Source: Prosopocoilus inquinatus
Lineage: Eukaryota > Arthropoda > Insecta > Coleoptera > Lucanidae
Assembly: GCA_036172665.1 (NCBI GenBank)
Contig: CM069876.1
Span: 38,223,001-38,287,000 of the forward strand
Direction of reading: 5' to 3'
DNA length: 64,000 bases
The notes under the pieces are model-generated. The model worked only from the letters and a program-made list of their open reading frames with translations, did no database searches and had not been told where the DNA came from. The translations under genes and the position numbers were made by a program. This document shows, one piece after another, positions 36,616-45,726 of this stretch. Position 1 is the first letter of the stretch. Each line of letters opens with the position of its first letter.

Positions 36616-37417
36616 TTGTAAACCATTCATTTTAGATGCAATTTATGAACCAGCAGGATGGTTTTGGCTATACAGAGGTATCCCAATACACATCTTCGTG
36701 TCTTAAGTCATCTCCAGAGACATTTCTGGCCTTATTGGTTCACTTAAGCTCCAGGATTTTAAATTGTTGACTTCTCGATGACTTAAGTCATCTCCAAAGA
36801 CTCCTTAAGGCCTTATTGGTTCACGTAAGCTTCCAGGTTTTTAAACTGTTGACTTTAGATGAAATTTACAGTGGCCTTTATGAACTAGCAGGACCGTTTT
36901 GGATATTAAAATGTACCCCGATTGACTGCTCCATATGTTAAGTCAGCTCCTAAACTATTTCTGGCCTTATTAGTTACCGGAAGCGTCCAAGTTTGTAAGT
37001 TAGTGAGTTTAGATGTAATTAAAAGTGTTCTTTCTGAGCTAATGCTGCTGTTTTGGTGATCTGGGTGTCTCCCAATTCACTCCTTCGTGTTTTCAGTTAG
37101 TTTCTAAGACCCTTCAGGCCTCTTCTGTTCACTTCAGCTTCCATGGTCGTAAATCCTTCGCTTTAGCCACCAATTTACAATGACCTTAAGAACTATAGGA
37201 CCGTTTTGGCTATCCAGCTATATACCAATTCACTCCTTCATGTCTTAAGTCATCTCCTAAGATACTTCTGGCCTTATTGGTTCACTTAAGTTTCCAGGAT
37301 TTTAAATCGTTGACTTCAGATGAAATTTAAAGTGGCCTTTATGAACTAGCATGTCTGTTTTGGGTTTCCAAATGGTTTCCAATTCACTCTTCCATGTGTT
37401 AAGTTAACTTCTGAAAT

Positions 37418-37575
37418 TCCAGCTGCAGCACCACACCAGCAGCAGCAGCAGCCCTGAGGAAGTTCTTCTGCAATGGAGAACGAAACGTCGGCAGTAGAAG
37501 AAATCCGAGGAGAGACGCGGTTCCAACCAGAAGCTATGAATTCAACGGTGGTCGACGGTCGCGGAAGCCTTCAAG
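37418..37575 (+). mobile_element. Inserted Penelope-like terminal fragment (inferred)
   Basis: The 180 bp array is broken between TTAACTTCTGAAATT and a repeat-like resumption at AAGTTAAACTAGCTCC. The insert has a CAG microsatellite (37436-37453), the hammerhead-like motif, and a GC-richer tail (GACGCGGTTCCAACCAGAAG). CTGANGA-hairpin-GAAACGTC sequences of this kind are known in the terminal repeats of Penelope-like retroelements. No reverse transcriptase is present. Confidence 0.5.
37451..37492 (+). ncRNA. Hammerhead-ribozyme-like motif B
   Basis: CTGAGGA (37454-37460), one A, helix II GTTCTTC/GGAGAAC (37462-37468 with 37475-37481, one G-U pair), GAAA (37482-37485), CGTC (37486-37489). Helix I pairs GCC (37451-37453) with GGC (37490-37492). 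All conserved core positions are intact, making this the best-formed of the four motifs apart from the shared extra A. Confidence 0.6.
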
Positions 37576-37960
37576 TTAAACTAGCTCCTGAAATATTTCT
37601 GGTTACTTTAAGCCTCCAGGTTTGTAAGTTCGTGGGTTTAGATGTAATTTACAATGTTCTTCATGAGTTAACAGTGCTGCTTTGGGGATCCGAGTGTCTC
37701 CAAATTCACTCTTTCGTGTTCTAAGTAAGCCCTTGGGACACTTCTGGCTGTTTTGGTTCAATTCAGGTTCCAGAGTCGTAAATCCTTCGCTTTAGCCGCC
37801 AATTTACAATGACCTTATTAAGAACTAACAGAACCGTTTTGGGAATCCAGATGTATCCCGATTCACTCCTCCATGACTTAAGTCGGGTCTTCTTGCCTCT
37901 CTGGTTCACTTAAGCTTCCAGGACTCCAACTGCACGGCTTTAGATGTAAATCAGATGTTT

Positions 37961-38849
37961 CCCAAGAGTAATTTGGAAAGTCCTAAAGCATACGACCATT
38001 CAGCAGAAAATGGGTGGTATTCGCAGCCTTCTGGGGATTGTGGAAAAGATGCATTCCAACCAATAGGCTAGCCATTCCTGATTATTATCAAATAAAGGAC
38101 CTGATATAAAGGTTTTCTTTTTTGATGATGAACTGCACCTTCATTAAACTTGGCTTAATCAAACGCTCTAGAAAATATCAAGGTACGTCTCGTACTAGAG
38201 CTTTAACGGAAGACGTCGTTTCCGATTAGCATAATAACCAGCAACATTTTTAGAACCTTCTGTATTTTTTTTTTGAAGTTCTGCCACTGTTTTATGTAAA
38301 GAAATTGATTAAAATCGCTTTGTTTATTCATTCTTAGACTTAATCGAGGATTAGATAATCCTTTGTGAGGCAGGTAAGCGAGTATTTCCTGAATAGACCT
38401 TTATTAAAATTTTTTTTTTATTTCGTCACGTTTCCAATTCGTTAGCTAAGTTTGTTACAAACAGTCTTTTTACCTTGTTGTAAATTTATCTACCCCATAA
38501 AGTCCCTGGAGACAATTGTATGGTTTCATTACCAAGTAAATACATTTACAAAGAGGTCCTTGGAAAGGATCTTAGTAAGGAAGGTATTTAAGGTGGATTT
38601 ACGTGGAGCGTTCAGTGCGTCAGAACGTCGGTGTCGTGCTGTGCTTTACTGTACTCTCATTGGTTACTATTCTAACCAATGGGATAACAGTGTGTTTAAC
38701 GCACAGAACACTCCATCCTCGTTTTGAAACTTTAAGAGAAGTTTTTGGAACCGCTGCTTTACTAACGGTTTGAAGGGTCGTACGTTTAGGGCGGACGTTA
38801 AATATTTAAGCCAAAACGGCGAAAGCCGCGCTAAAAAGACAAACGATAC
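37961..38849. other. Intron left of the Ig3 N-half exon
   Basis: Mostly unique. A perfect 9 bp hairpin CATTGGTTA/TAACCAATG lies at 38658-38681 inside a weak larger dyad (about 38600-38710), possibly a small inverted-repeat element. The 91-codon frame at 38452-38727 covers it and is not considered a gene. Confidence 0.35.
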
Positions 38850-38967
38850 CTGTATTCGGGCGTCGGACATCCTTGAGATATACATATTAAAGCTGCTCCC
38901 TCATCCTGGGCGACCGTTACGGTTCCTGAATTTTCAACGATGACTGGAGATACAATGCCTCGATGCT
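38850..38967 (-). CDS. Dscam: Dscam-family exon: N-terminal half of Ig3
   Basis: The exon is 118 nt between a TTGCAG acceptor (ending at 38968) and a GTATCG donor (starting at 38849). It starts in phase 1 and ends with a split AG|G arginine codon. The product reads EHRGIVSPVIVEN followed by the B-strand cysteine segment ALICISQGCPTPEYR, the usual start of Dscam Ig3. In fly Dscam1 the matching exon 6 is a cluster of tens of mutually exclusive variants. Here one copy was found between 32.2 and 54.4 kb, which suggests a Dscam paralogue without the hypervariable cluster. A diverged variant could still be missed by eye. The reading frame joins exactly to both neighbouring exons. Confidence 0.92.
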
Positions 38968-38974
38968 CTGCAAG

Positions 38975-40420
38975 GAAAATCAAACATTTATGGAACGGAA
39001 TCGGCCTAGAGGTACACATTTATTAAACAGAAAGTTGAGCAAAATTATGGCACCGCGGAAAAAGAATGATTTTCGAATTCGTGATAGTTTGAGGTAGGTC
39101 CAGGATAAATAATAGAAATACCTGAAACGTGATCACTTAAAATTTTAAATTGGCAAGTTTTCTTTTAATCAAAAAAAAGGTGGATGTAATCGGATTGAAT
39201 TTTGTTTACACTTCCTGAAGTCGTGTGGACTTATTTGCAGCGGTTGAATTCTGTAACAGAATTCGAGTAGCTAAGAGCAAAAACAGAAATCGAACGAACG
39301 AGCGAGCGAACGAAAGCGATGCTCGAGTAAACAGCGTTATTCCCGTCGAATAAATAAATAATGGAAAACAGTGAAAAAGTTAAATCTGTTGAACGCCGCC
39401 GCTCAATATTCCGGCGAACGTTTCCCCGAAGACAATGCCGCCTTTCCTGTTCGCGGAAATACTTCATCGCCGCGTGTTTTTCGCAACAAATGACCGCCGC
39501 CGCCGCCGAATGAAAATGAAACGAGAGCCCTCTCGCCGTGCGTAATTAAATTTTAAATATTAAATTCGAAATTTCAAAGCCGATTAAAGCATCCTGTCAA
39601 CGGCAGCTGTACATATTTTTCCGGATGTTTGCTGCAAATCCTTAATCCCAGTTTTACATTTGTGAATACATTTGTGTTGACTCTATTATAATTTTAAATT
39701 TGGCGCCATAGTTCTCTGAAATTACAAAAAAAAAACCGCCAGATTTAATACATCGAAATTTTACAGTAAAATGCAATCTGGATTTTGTATTTTTTTTTCA
39801 CATCGCCTCAATATTAGTTACTCTGGACCTCGCATCATCTCTGAAAGCCCCTGGTTTGCACCAAGAGTATTTGCTTTTATTGTCCGTTTAATTATTGCCA
39901 GTCCCTGAAGAAATCTATACTAGTCATATGCCCTAGTACTAATTATTATAATACCTGGACTTCACTCTTTCTTCACTGAGCTTGGTCGGCCTTATTTGCC
40001 TGTCCATTTTTAGCTTTCGCGAATAATTCAATCTCAAAATCATTTTCGCTCCGATAATTCGCGCGGTGTAATCCATTCAAATTGGATTTGCAGTTTCAGA
40101 GCAAACTGATCTCGAATGTTAAAAATGTATTAACTTGCAGTTAAGCCAACCGCGCGCCGCCGGAAAGTAAGTTCAAATCTAATATTGATCTTTCGTGTTA
40201 GTTTAGCGCCAAATTGAATTTCAACAAATTCCGCAAATCTCGCTCGGGCACTTACATACGTACACTGAAACGTGTATTTATTTGAGGAGAAGGAGGAGGA
40301 AGAGGAAGAGGACGAGAAGCTTTACATAGCACCCAAGTTTTGATTAAAAAATAATCTATAAAAATGCTTGCTTGAATCAATAACGTTTTTTTTTTAAACA
40401 TTTAGGTAAACAATTTTAAA
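38975..40420. promoter_or_regulatory. Intron DNA with a GC-richer, possibly regulatory patch
   Basis: GAACGAAC/GAGCGAGC tetranucleotide repeats (about 39290-39320), a CCGCCGCCGCCGCCG run (39493-39508) and TAATTAAATTTTAAATATT words occur together at 39230-39640, a complex, repeat-poor stretch. The rest is AT-rich. No exon is recognised. Confidence 0.2.
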
Positions 40421-40425
40421 ACAAC

Positions 40426-41147
40426 ACTGTTTAAAATAGGTAAAAATGTTTTATACAAAAGTTTCCTAATTTTGGACTCTCCATCTTGTAAAAGAATCCT
40501 CTGCTCCGATGTTCTCTACTAATTCTCCTGAATGGAACCGAGCACCAAGAATTCGTATTCTTCGGTAAAATTTTTTTTAGAGCCGCCTGTATTACGACGA
40601 TTTATTTGTCCATTGGTAATGAATCGTTCGATTAATTTTGGAAAACATACTTGCTGAAAATGCCGCCAATCAGGAAAGCGTTCCCTGTAACTCCTTTCCG
40701 CCAATCATGGATTTCTTTAACATTCTCCCAGCATAAATAACCATCATATCTACCTTTTCTTCTCGTGTTAATGTCATTTTTTCATAAAGCAATGATAATT
40801 TCAAAAGAAGTGTCAAACACGAAAACAATTTCATTTGGCCATCCACATTCTTTTCTGAATGACTCAAGATGGCGTAAAGCACTGCTACTGCGTGCTTTTT
40901 GCTTTAGCATCGGTTTTATCTAAAACTATGCATTTTAAGTACAACAAATGTTTCACAAACTGACCTTTAAATTCGACGAGAAATTCAAAAATGTAATAAA
41001 ATATTAGTCATTCCATTTAAAATATCGAAGTAAGTACTTACTTCCGGTATAACCGGAAGTCACTCATATTTGAAAATAATTTTACAAGACGGAGAATCCA
41101 AAATTAGGAAACTTTTGTATAAAACATTTTTACCAATTTTAAACAGT
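40426..41147. mobile_element. Deleted DNA transposon with 68 bp terminal inverted repeats
   Basis: The arms at 40426-40493 and 41080-41147 are reverse complements with about 3 mismatches in 68, starting ACTGTTTAAAAT. The 722 bp element contains the broken helix-turn-helix frame. A near-palindrome (ACTTCCGGTATAACCGGAAGT type) lies just inside the right arm at 41040-41060. Target-site duplications are not obvious. Confidence 0.8.
40519..40882 (-). pseudogene. Decayed helix-turn-helix (DUF4817-like) transposon fragment
   Basis: Two overlapping minus-strand frames, shifted relative to each other, give MTLTREEKVDMMVIYAGR and then YRERFPDWRHFQQVCFPKLI, ending near EYEFLVLGSIQEN. This order (EE-x-VDM, IY, RERFP, LI-x-RF, G-x-x-NRRNTG) is typical of the short N-terminal helix-turn-helix found in many insect transposon-derived proteins. 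The frame is broken by at least one indel and no catalytic domain follows. It lies between the two arms of the 40426-41147 inverted-repeat element and so is probably the remnant of its own coding region. Confidence 0.6.
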
Positions 41148-42630
41148 TTACGTATTAAGGAAGAAATACGTTCACTTGAGTTACCCTGTATAGTAAAGAT
41201 TATTTTATTTATTTTCCCAATAGTTTTATGTTTTTCTGTAGTCTATTTTTTTGGAAAGGCAGAAAAGGCGAAGTTGTAAATGAATGGTGGCTCTCCTGTT
41301 AGTCAGTGTTCTTTTCTTTATTTTATTCGAACAGAAACTAGTTAGTAATTGGGGTAAACTTTGAAATTTTTTGCCGTCTGCTAGTTGCGTAACACACACG
41401 TTATCACAATCTGTAAATATCCGCCTATCGATAAAAAATAAAATATAGATTCCTTGACCTGAAAATAGAATGAGAACATGTTAATAAAAATTTAATTTTG
41501 ATTTACAGGATATGCCCTTAAATTATAAAACGCTGAGCCAATGGCCTTGGAGTCTCCGAAAACGTCTTAATGTTTGAGAAAGAAGTACACAGAACTTTTT
41601 GGGCAGGGCTCCGACGGTGAGCCTGCCACAACGAGCAAAAGGTTAAAGACGCCAGATATATCTCAGCTGCCCCCTCAGCCTTCGGTGGAGCAAGTGAGGG
41701 AGATTAGCGAAAAACCGTCGTTGCAGGAAGCTGATTTGAGGAAACCATCAAGAAGTTACCGAGAAGCTTCTTAAAGAATCGTGGAAGCAAAGAGCGGCGG
41801 TTTTCACTCATAGCGCTTTCGATTGGCATGCACTATGTGTATCATACACCGTCACCTTAAGTCTTTTGCGCCTTTACCAGTCACGACAACACTTCCGGTT
41901 TGTCGGGGCGTAGGTAGAGCTTTTTTTTTTTAAAATAATTTGATTACAAAAATATATCTCTTTATTTGATTTAAAGAGGGTTTTCTCTGCCAGTCCGGGT
42001 TGCTGGGAACCAACATTTCCAGGGGGACGTAAAAATTTCATTAAACGTCCTTCCAATTGAAATCTGAACAGCGGTAATTAAGCTTCGCGCCCAGCGCCAG
42101 CGTTAACGCGACTTCGACAGGAGGGAGGCCTAAGAACTTTTTTTAAGATTCTCTGGCAACGCTGCTGGGAACGTAGCGGTGAAAACTTCTGCGTTGCTTT
42201 GAATGGAGGGCAGACCGGGCTGGACGATTACTTGGGGAGTAGGCCAGGGAAAATGACGGCGGCGTCCACCACGGGTGGAGATAGCACGTCACTTGATGTG
42301 AATCGAATTAACGATTTAGTCAATGACTAAAGTTCAAAGTTAGGCTCGGCCTATTTGTACGGGTTTATTTACAAAAATCTGCTTAATAATTCGATCACAA
42401 ATTAGCACTTGAGTTTGCAAAAGGCTTGCGATTAAGCGCTCCAGTTTCACAATCGAAAGCACTGTCAACTCGCCTGACGGGTCGAAGTTGCGTATTAAGT
42501 TCTGAAGTCATTCATTTCGTTATGGTAAGGCTTAGTACAACTTAGTTTTTAAAAGAATTTTGAATTTTAACTTTGTGAATCTGTTTCCATTTCAGCAAGT
42601 TTTTGTAACTGAAATTTTGTATGTTTGTTT
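41148..42630. other. Region left of the nested gene
   Basis: Apart from the broken segment at 41509-41774, a GC-richer CpG-containing stretch runs 42070-42310, with a 25-codon ORF starting at 42253 (MTAASTTGG) that is too short to support. An ATG directly followed by GTAAGG occurs at 42522-42530, similar to the nested gene's start; its downstream frame runs into the 42631 element. Confidence 0.3.
41509..41774 (+). pseudogene. Broken coding-like segment after an acceptor-like TTACAG
   Basis: A TTGATTTACAG acceptor-like sequence ends at 41508. The following frame reads DMPLNYKTLSQWPW, hits one TGA near 41570, then stays open to 41774 with a Pro, Ser and Glu rich sequence (LFGQGSDGEPATTSKRLK, QLPPQPSVEQVREISEK). 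Composition is more protein-like than the flanks. No family is recognised. A decayed exon of a mobile element or of a host gene are both possible. Confidence 0.3.
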
Positions 42631-42957
42631 TGTCGCCGCCAAAAAAAAAGTGGACAGTTTTTTTAACGCAAATTTAACAATACTGAAACTATTGCTGGGC
42701 GACTGTAATTACGAACGTGAACTGACACTTACGAATGACAGACAATAATTAATAAAGTTCAGTCATTTTTACGCTTCGTAAAATATTGGCTCATGTTAGT
42801 CATAGAGCTAAGGCGAAAAGAAAAATGAATTTATCTTTAAGAAAAGCTAATTTGTGTGTACTCGGTAGACGACAGTTTATATTACAGCTATCCAGTAAAA
42901 GTTTTAGTATCGTTAAATTTACGTCAAGAAAAGTGTCAACTTTTTTTGGCGGCGACA
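42631..42957. mobile_element. Inverted-repeat element abutting the nested gene's 5' end
   Basis: Ends TGTCGCCGCCAAAAAAA and TTTTTTTGGCGGCGACA (42631 and 42957) begin imperfect arms of about 105-110 bp (shared AAATTTAAC and AGCTGTAAT-type blocks). The 327 bp element has no coding capacity. It ends about 85 nt before the proposed start codon at 43044, so it may supply or replace promoter sequence. Confidence 0.75.
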
Positions 42958-43043
42958 GTAAGTGAGGCAGAATTGACAGGATTTTAGTCTCGTCTGAGTC
43001 TTAGTTGTACCAGCATCTAGTTGGCAAAGTGCGTATCTTCAAG

Positions 43044-45055
43044 ATGGTAAGAATTTTAAATTATTAACATTAAATTTTAACTTGTAAATGTTTGATGTTT
43101 TTAGTAAAAGACAGACGTGTGCTTCATTCCTGTCTGACTTCTACTTAAAATATTAAAGAATACAATGTAATTTGAATAGGGGATTTACAGTGCATCGTTT
43201 CGAACGACATAGAGACCCTCTATTTACAGTCTGACAGACACGGCCATCTTTCAGAAAAAGAAATCCCGTCAGTGTCAAATTGACAATACTTTCTAACTTG
43301 CCGCGTTAAGTGAATGGTCAAATTGCACAAAATCGTCAAGTCAGCAGTCCGACTAAACCCTCTGACCAATCACCAATTGAGAAAAGTGATCACGTGATTT
43401 GGCCTGACCACTTCGACCGTTCACTTACCGCAGCCTTGGCTTGCTCTTTCAAAATCAAATTTCAACAAAAAAGTCCCGTCAATTGACAATACTTTCCAAC
43501 CTTGCTTGCTTATTTTCAATGTCAAATTCAAACGTTGGCGCCAAATTGCACTTCCATTTTTTGTTATGATTGGCTGAAGTAAATTTTGCTGAAATATGGT
43601 GGAACCAATTAAAAATGCACGCCATTCTGCCAGACTCTGACTCGAGGGTCTCTAGAAAAACACACTCTAAAACACCATCTCCCAGAATTCTGGAATGCTA
43701 ACGTTTCAGTGATTGCTCTGTAATGACATTACAGAAAGTACACTCTGGTATTCGAAATTGTTCGAACTAGAATAATTATTGTGAGGACAATTTTGGTATT
43801 AGGGAAACAACACCAATACCGTTGATTGAGGTGCAGATATTCGGCATTAAATCTGTCGTTGTGTACCTACGCAGACGTTTTTGCGGAGTATGTTTTTGGT
43901 ATGAATCTATTCCATTCTGGTTCCCCATTAAAAACATCAACAACAAACATCAAATACGTACCCCATTACACTCAGTCATCCAGGTAAGGGAGTTGTTATG
44001 AGTGTCACAGAAGTCCCACATGCTAACTTGATCACTAATTAATTTTTCCACAAAAACAATGCTTTTCAATTTGCAACAAGAATTAATTTCATCTTTTGTT
44101 TGTTTTGTTGTTTGTTAATTGATGCTAGTCACATCTAATGATCGTGCATTCACATGAACCCCGTACAGTATCGGTTCGTGCCGGAGCTTTATTAAATTAA
44201 AATCAGTTTAGGCCCTGTGATCAGTTTCAACTTTTTTAAAATCCTTTATTATGCCAATAACACAGCAATATGTATGCATAGTTCATGTAAATTCAGACCC
44301 ATTTCGTCATTAATGACGTGTCACTACCAAACAGGATATTTGAAATCTAGGAACATTTCGTTGCTGATGGTTTTTTCTGCTAATTGCTTAATTTACTTTG
44401 AAAAAATTAATTGTAAATTAAATTTTAAATTTCTCAAATAATACAAAAAAAAGGAAATCAGAAGCAAGAATCGGTGAACGAAGAAAAGGAAACCTTCAAT
44501 TACTGATTTTGTTGGCACATGAAACAGAAAGGCGATGTAATCGATTGGTTATTGTCCAAATTGTTTTTTTTTTAAGTTCTAGAAGTGCGTATAAGGAATT
44601 ATAATGTTTAATTGCCAAACTTAGAGTCCAAGTCCGCTATTATCTACGCAGCTTTTGTATTGTCTGTTTATTTGACATCTGGACTGTCAGTGTCAATATT
44701 TGAAGGAAATTTTTCAATTTGAGCGCACACACCGTTTTAAATGCGGACTATCTACGAAAAGCTGACATTTTTGTTAATTTTCTAAATAAATTTATTTTAG
44801 TTTATAGTGGATGAGAACCGAGTCGCTCTTGTATTCAGCAAACCTACTTTTAATGCACGCTTTCTTGTTGGAAGAAATTATTTTCGACGTTTTGAGTCGG
44901 ACCAGAAGTTGGAGGTTAAATATTCCAGGAGTAAATTAACTAAATTGAGAAATGAATTGAAAACCGGCCAATATTTTGTTCAAAGAAACGTCACACCTGA
45001 CGCCAAATTAATCAAAGAAAAAGAAAAAATCATGGCCGATCATGACAATCGTTAA
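43044..45055 (+). CDS. Small two-exon gene nested in the Dscam intron, 85 residues, function unknown
   Basis: Exon 1 would contribute only the start codon (43044-43046), immediately followed by a GTAAG donor. Exon 2 opens after a pyrimidine-rich TTTATTTTAG acceptor ending at 44800 and runs in phase 0 to a TAA at 45053-45055. The product begins M-FIVDENRVALVFSKPTF and is basic, rich in Lys and Arg, with a predicted charged C-terminal helix (DAKLIKEKEKIMADHD). It has no membrane segment or signal peptide. AATAAA follows at 45124-45129. The upstream 5' region (about 42960-43043) directly abuts an inverted-repeat element. I do not recognise the family. The alternative is a retained open frame without function; the matching acceptor, frame, stop and poly(A) signal favour a real gene. 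The intron holds another inverted-repeat element at 43208-43655. Confidence 0.5.
43208..43655. mobile_element. Nested inverted repeats in the small gene's intron
   Basis: Outer arms (ATAGAGACCCTC...CAGTCTGACAG near 43209-43238 and the partner near 43628-43655) enclose a direct repeat (TTGACAATACTTTC at about 43282 and 43482) and an inner palindrome at about 43300-43440 (GTTAAGTGAATGGTCA against CGACCGTTCACTTACC). The structure suggests one element inserted in another. Confidence 0.55.
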
Positions 45056-45123
45056 CGGAGTATACCTGTACATATGACAGTGGATAAAAGTTAGGTTAGA
45101 AGTTAGAAAACGTTCTCAAAATT

Positions 45124-45129
45124 AATAAA
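45124..45129 (+). terminator. Poly(A) signal of the nested gene
   Basis: AATAAA lies about 70 nt after the stop codon of the 85-residue frame and is followed by a T-rich stretch, as expected for a 3' end processing site. Confidence 0.45.
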
Positions 45130-45192
45130 GTTTGTTTAAAATGTATTAATTATCAAAATTTTTTTTGGAAGTTCTTGCTCGTGATAATTGTA

Positions 45193-45348
45193 GAGAATAT
45201 GAAATAAATAAAAAGACTTTTTAAAACGAGCTAAAAGAGTAATTTATTGACTTACTTGACGTTTCGCAAATATAATTATTTGCTTTATCAAAAGTAAATT
45301 ACTCTTTTAGCTCGTTTTATAAAGTTTTTTTATTTGTTTCATATTCTC
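45193..45348. mobile_element. Palindromic element with minus-strand hammerhead-like core
   Basis: Arms of 54 bp (45193-45246 and 45295-45348) are near-perfect reverse complements (GAGAATATGAAATAAATAAA outer end, GAGCTAAAAGAGTAATTTA inner end). The 48 nt centre, read on the minus strand, has a hammerhead-like fold. It starts about 65 nt after the poly(A) signal of the nested gene and is followed by an R1 copy at 45395-45532. Confidence 0.85.
45250..45299 (-). ncRNA. Hammerhead-ribozyme-like motif D with changed core pair
   Basis: On the minus strand: helix I ATTTACTT (45299-45292), TTGATAA (45291-45285), one A, helix II GCAAATA/TATTTGC (45283-45277 with 45272-45266), GAAA, CGTC, then AAGTAAGT (45257-45250) closing an 8 bp helix I with one G-U pair. 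The core reads TTGATAA rather than CTGANGA: positions 3 and 8, which pair in the folded ribozyme, changed from C-G to U-A together. Confidence 0.5.
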
Positions 45349-45394
45349 AACATTTTTTTGTTGCTTTTGATTACAGTGAATCCCTAGAGCAATC

Positions 45395-45532
45395 AAAAAC
45401 GATTTGCAACAAAATTGTTTTAAACTTTCATTAGGATGACTTATTATGTAGCAAACTGGCTTCAATTTGTCAATCCTAATGCAATATTAGGTCAAAAAGC
45501 GATCGTATGATGCCGTTGTTTAAACTATGTAT
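45395..45532 (+). repeat. Dispersed repeat R1, copy
   Basis: Same order of blocks as 2868-2992: AAAACGATTTGCAAC, GATGACTTATTATGTAGC, GGCTTCAATTTGTCAATCC, GGTCAAAAAGCGATCGTA, GTTTAAACTA. It sits about 45 nt right of a palindromic element. Confidence 0.85.
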
Positions 45533-45578
45533 TATTTATCGGGAAAGAATTTCAAGATATCGTCAGATAAAACAATAA

Positions 45579-45726
45579 TGGCCAGTTGCACCGAACACTT
45601 AAAAAGTCTGCTTAACTTTAAGCACCGTTTAGAATGTGATTTACAGAATATTGTGTAACCTCAAATGTCACATTATAAACAGTACTTAAATTTAAGCTCG
45701 ACTTAAGTGTTTGGTGCAACTGGCCA
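45579..45726. mobile_element. GGCCAGTTGCACC inverted-repeat element, copy 1
   Basis: Ends TGGCCAGTTGCACC and GGTGCAACTGGCCA, with inner blocks CTTAACTTTAAGC and TTAAATTTAAGCTCGACTTAAG. About 148 bp, non-coding. A second copy lies at 59511-59648. Confidence 0.85.

Larger units (their letters stand above)
36616..37960 (+). repeat. Degenerate array of about 180 bp units
   Basis: Markers TCTGGCCTTATTGGTTCACT, CTTTATGAACTAGCAGG and CAATTCACTCCTTC recur about seven times. It is interrupted at about 37418-37570 by foreign sequence carrying a hammerhead-like motif. Confidence 0.8.
32175..38849 (-). other. Dscam intron of about 6.7 kb, almost entirely tandem repeat
   Basis: The intron between the Ig3 N-half exon and the Ig3/Ig4 exon is filled from 32470 to 37960 by three families of tandem repeat, described separately, plus a hammerhead-like insertion near 37.45 kb. 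Outside the arrays only short unique flanks remain (32175-32470 and 37961-38849). Confidence 0.8.

Noticed and set aside
37473..37724. 83-codon frame starting MENETSAVEE
   Set aside because: Begins inside the hammerhead-like insert and reads into satellite sequence, so it is a chimera by chance.
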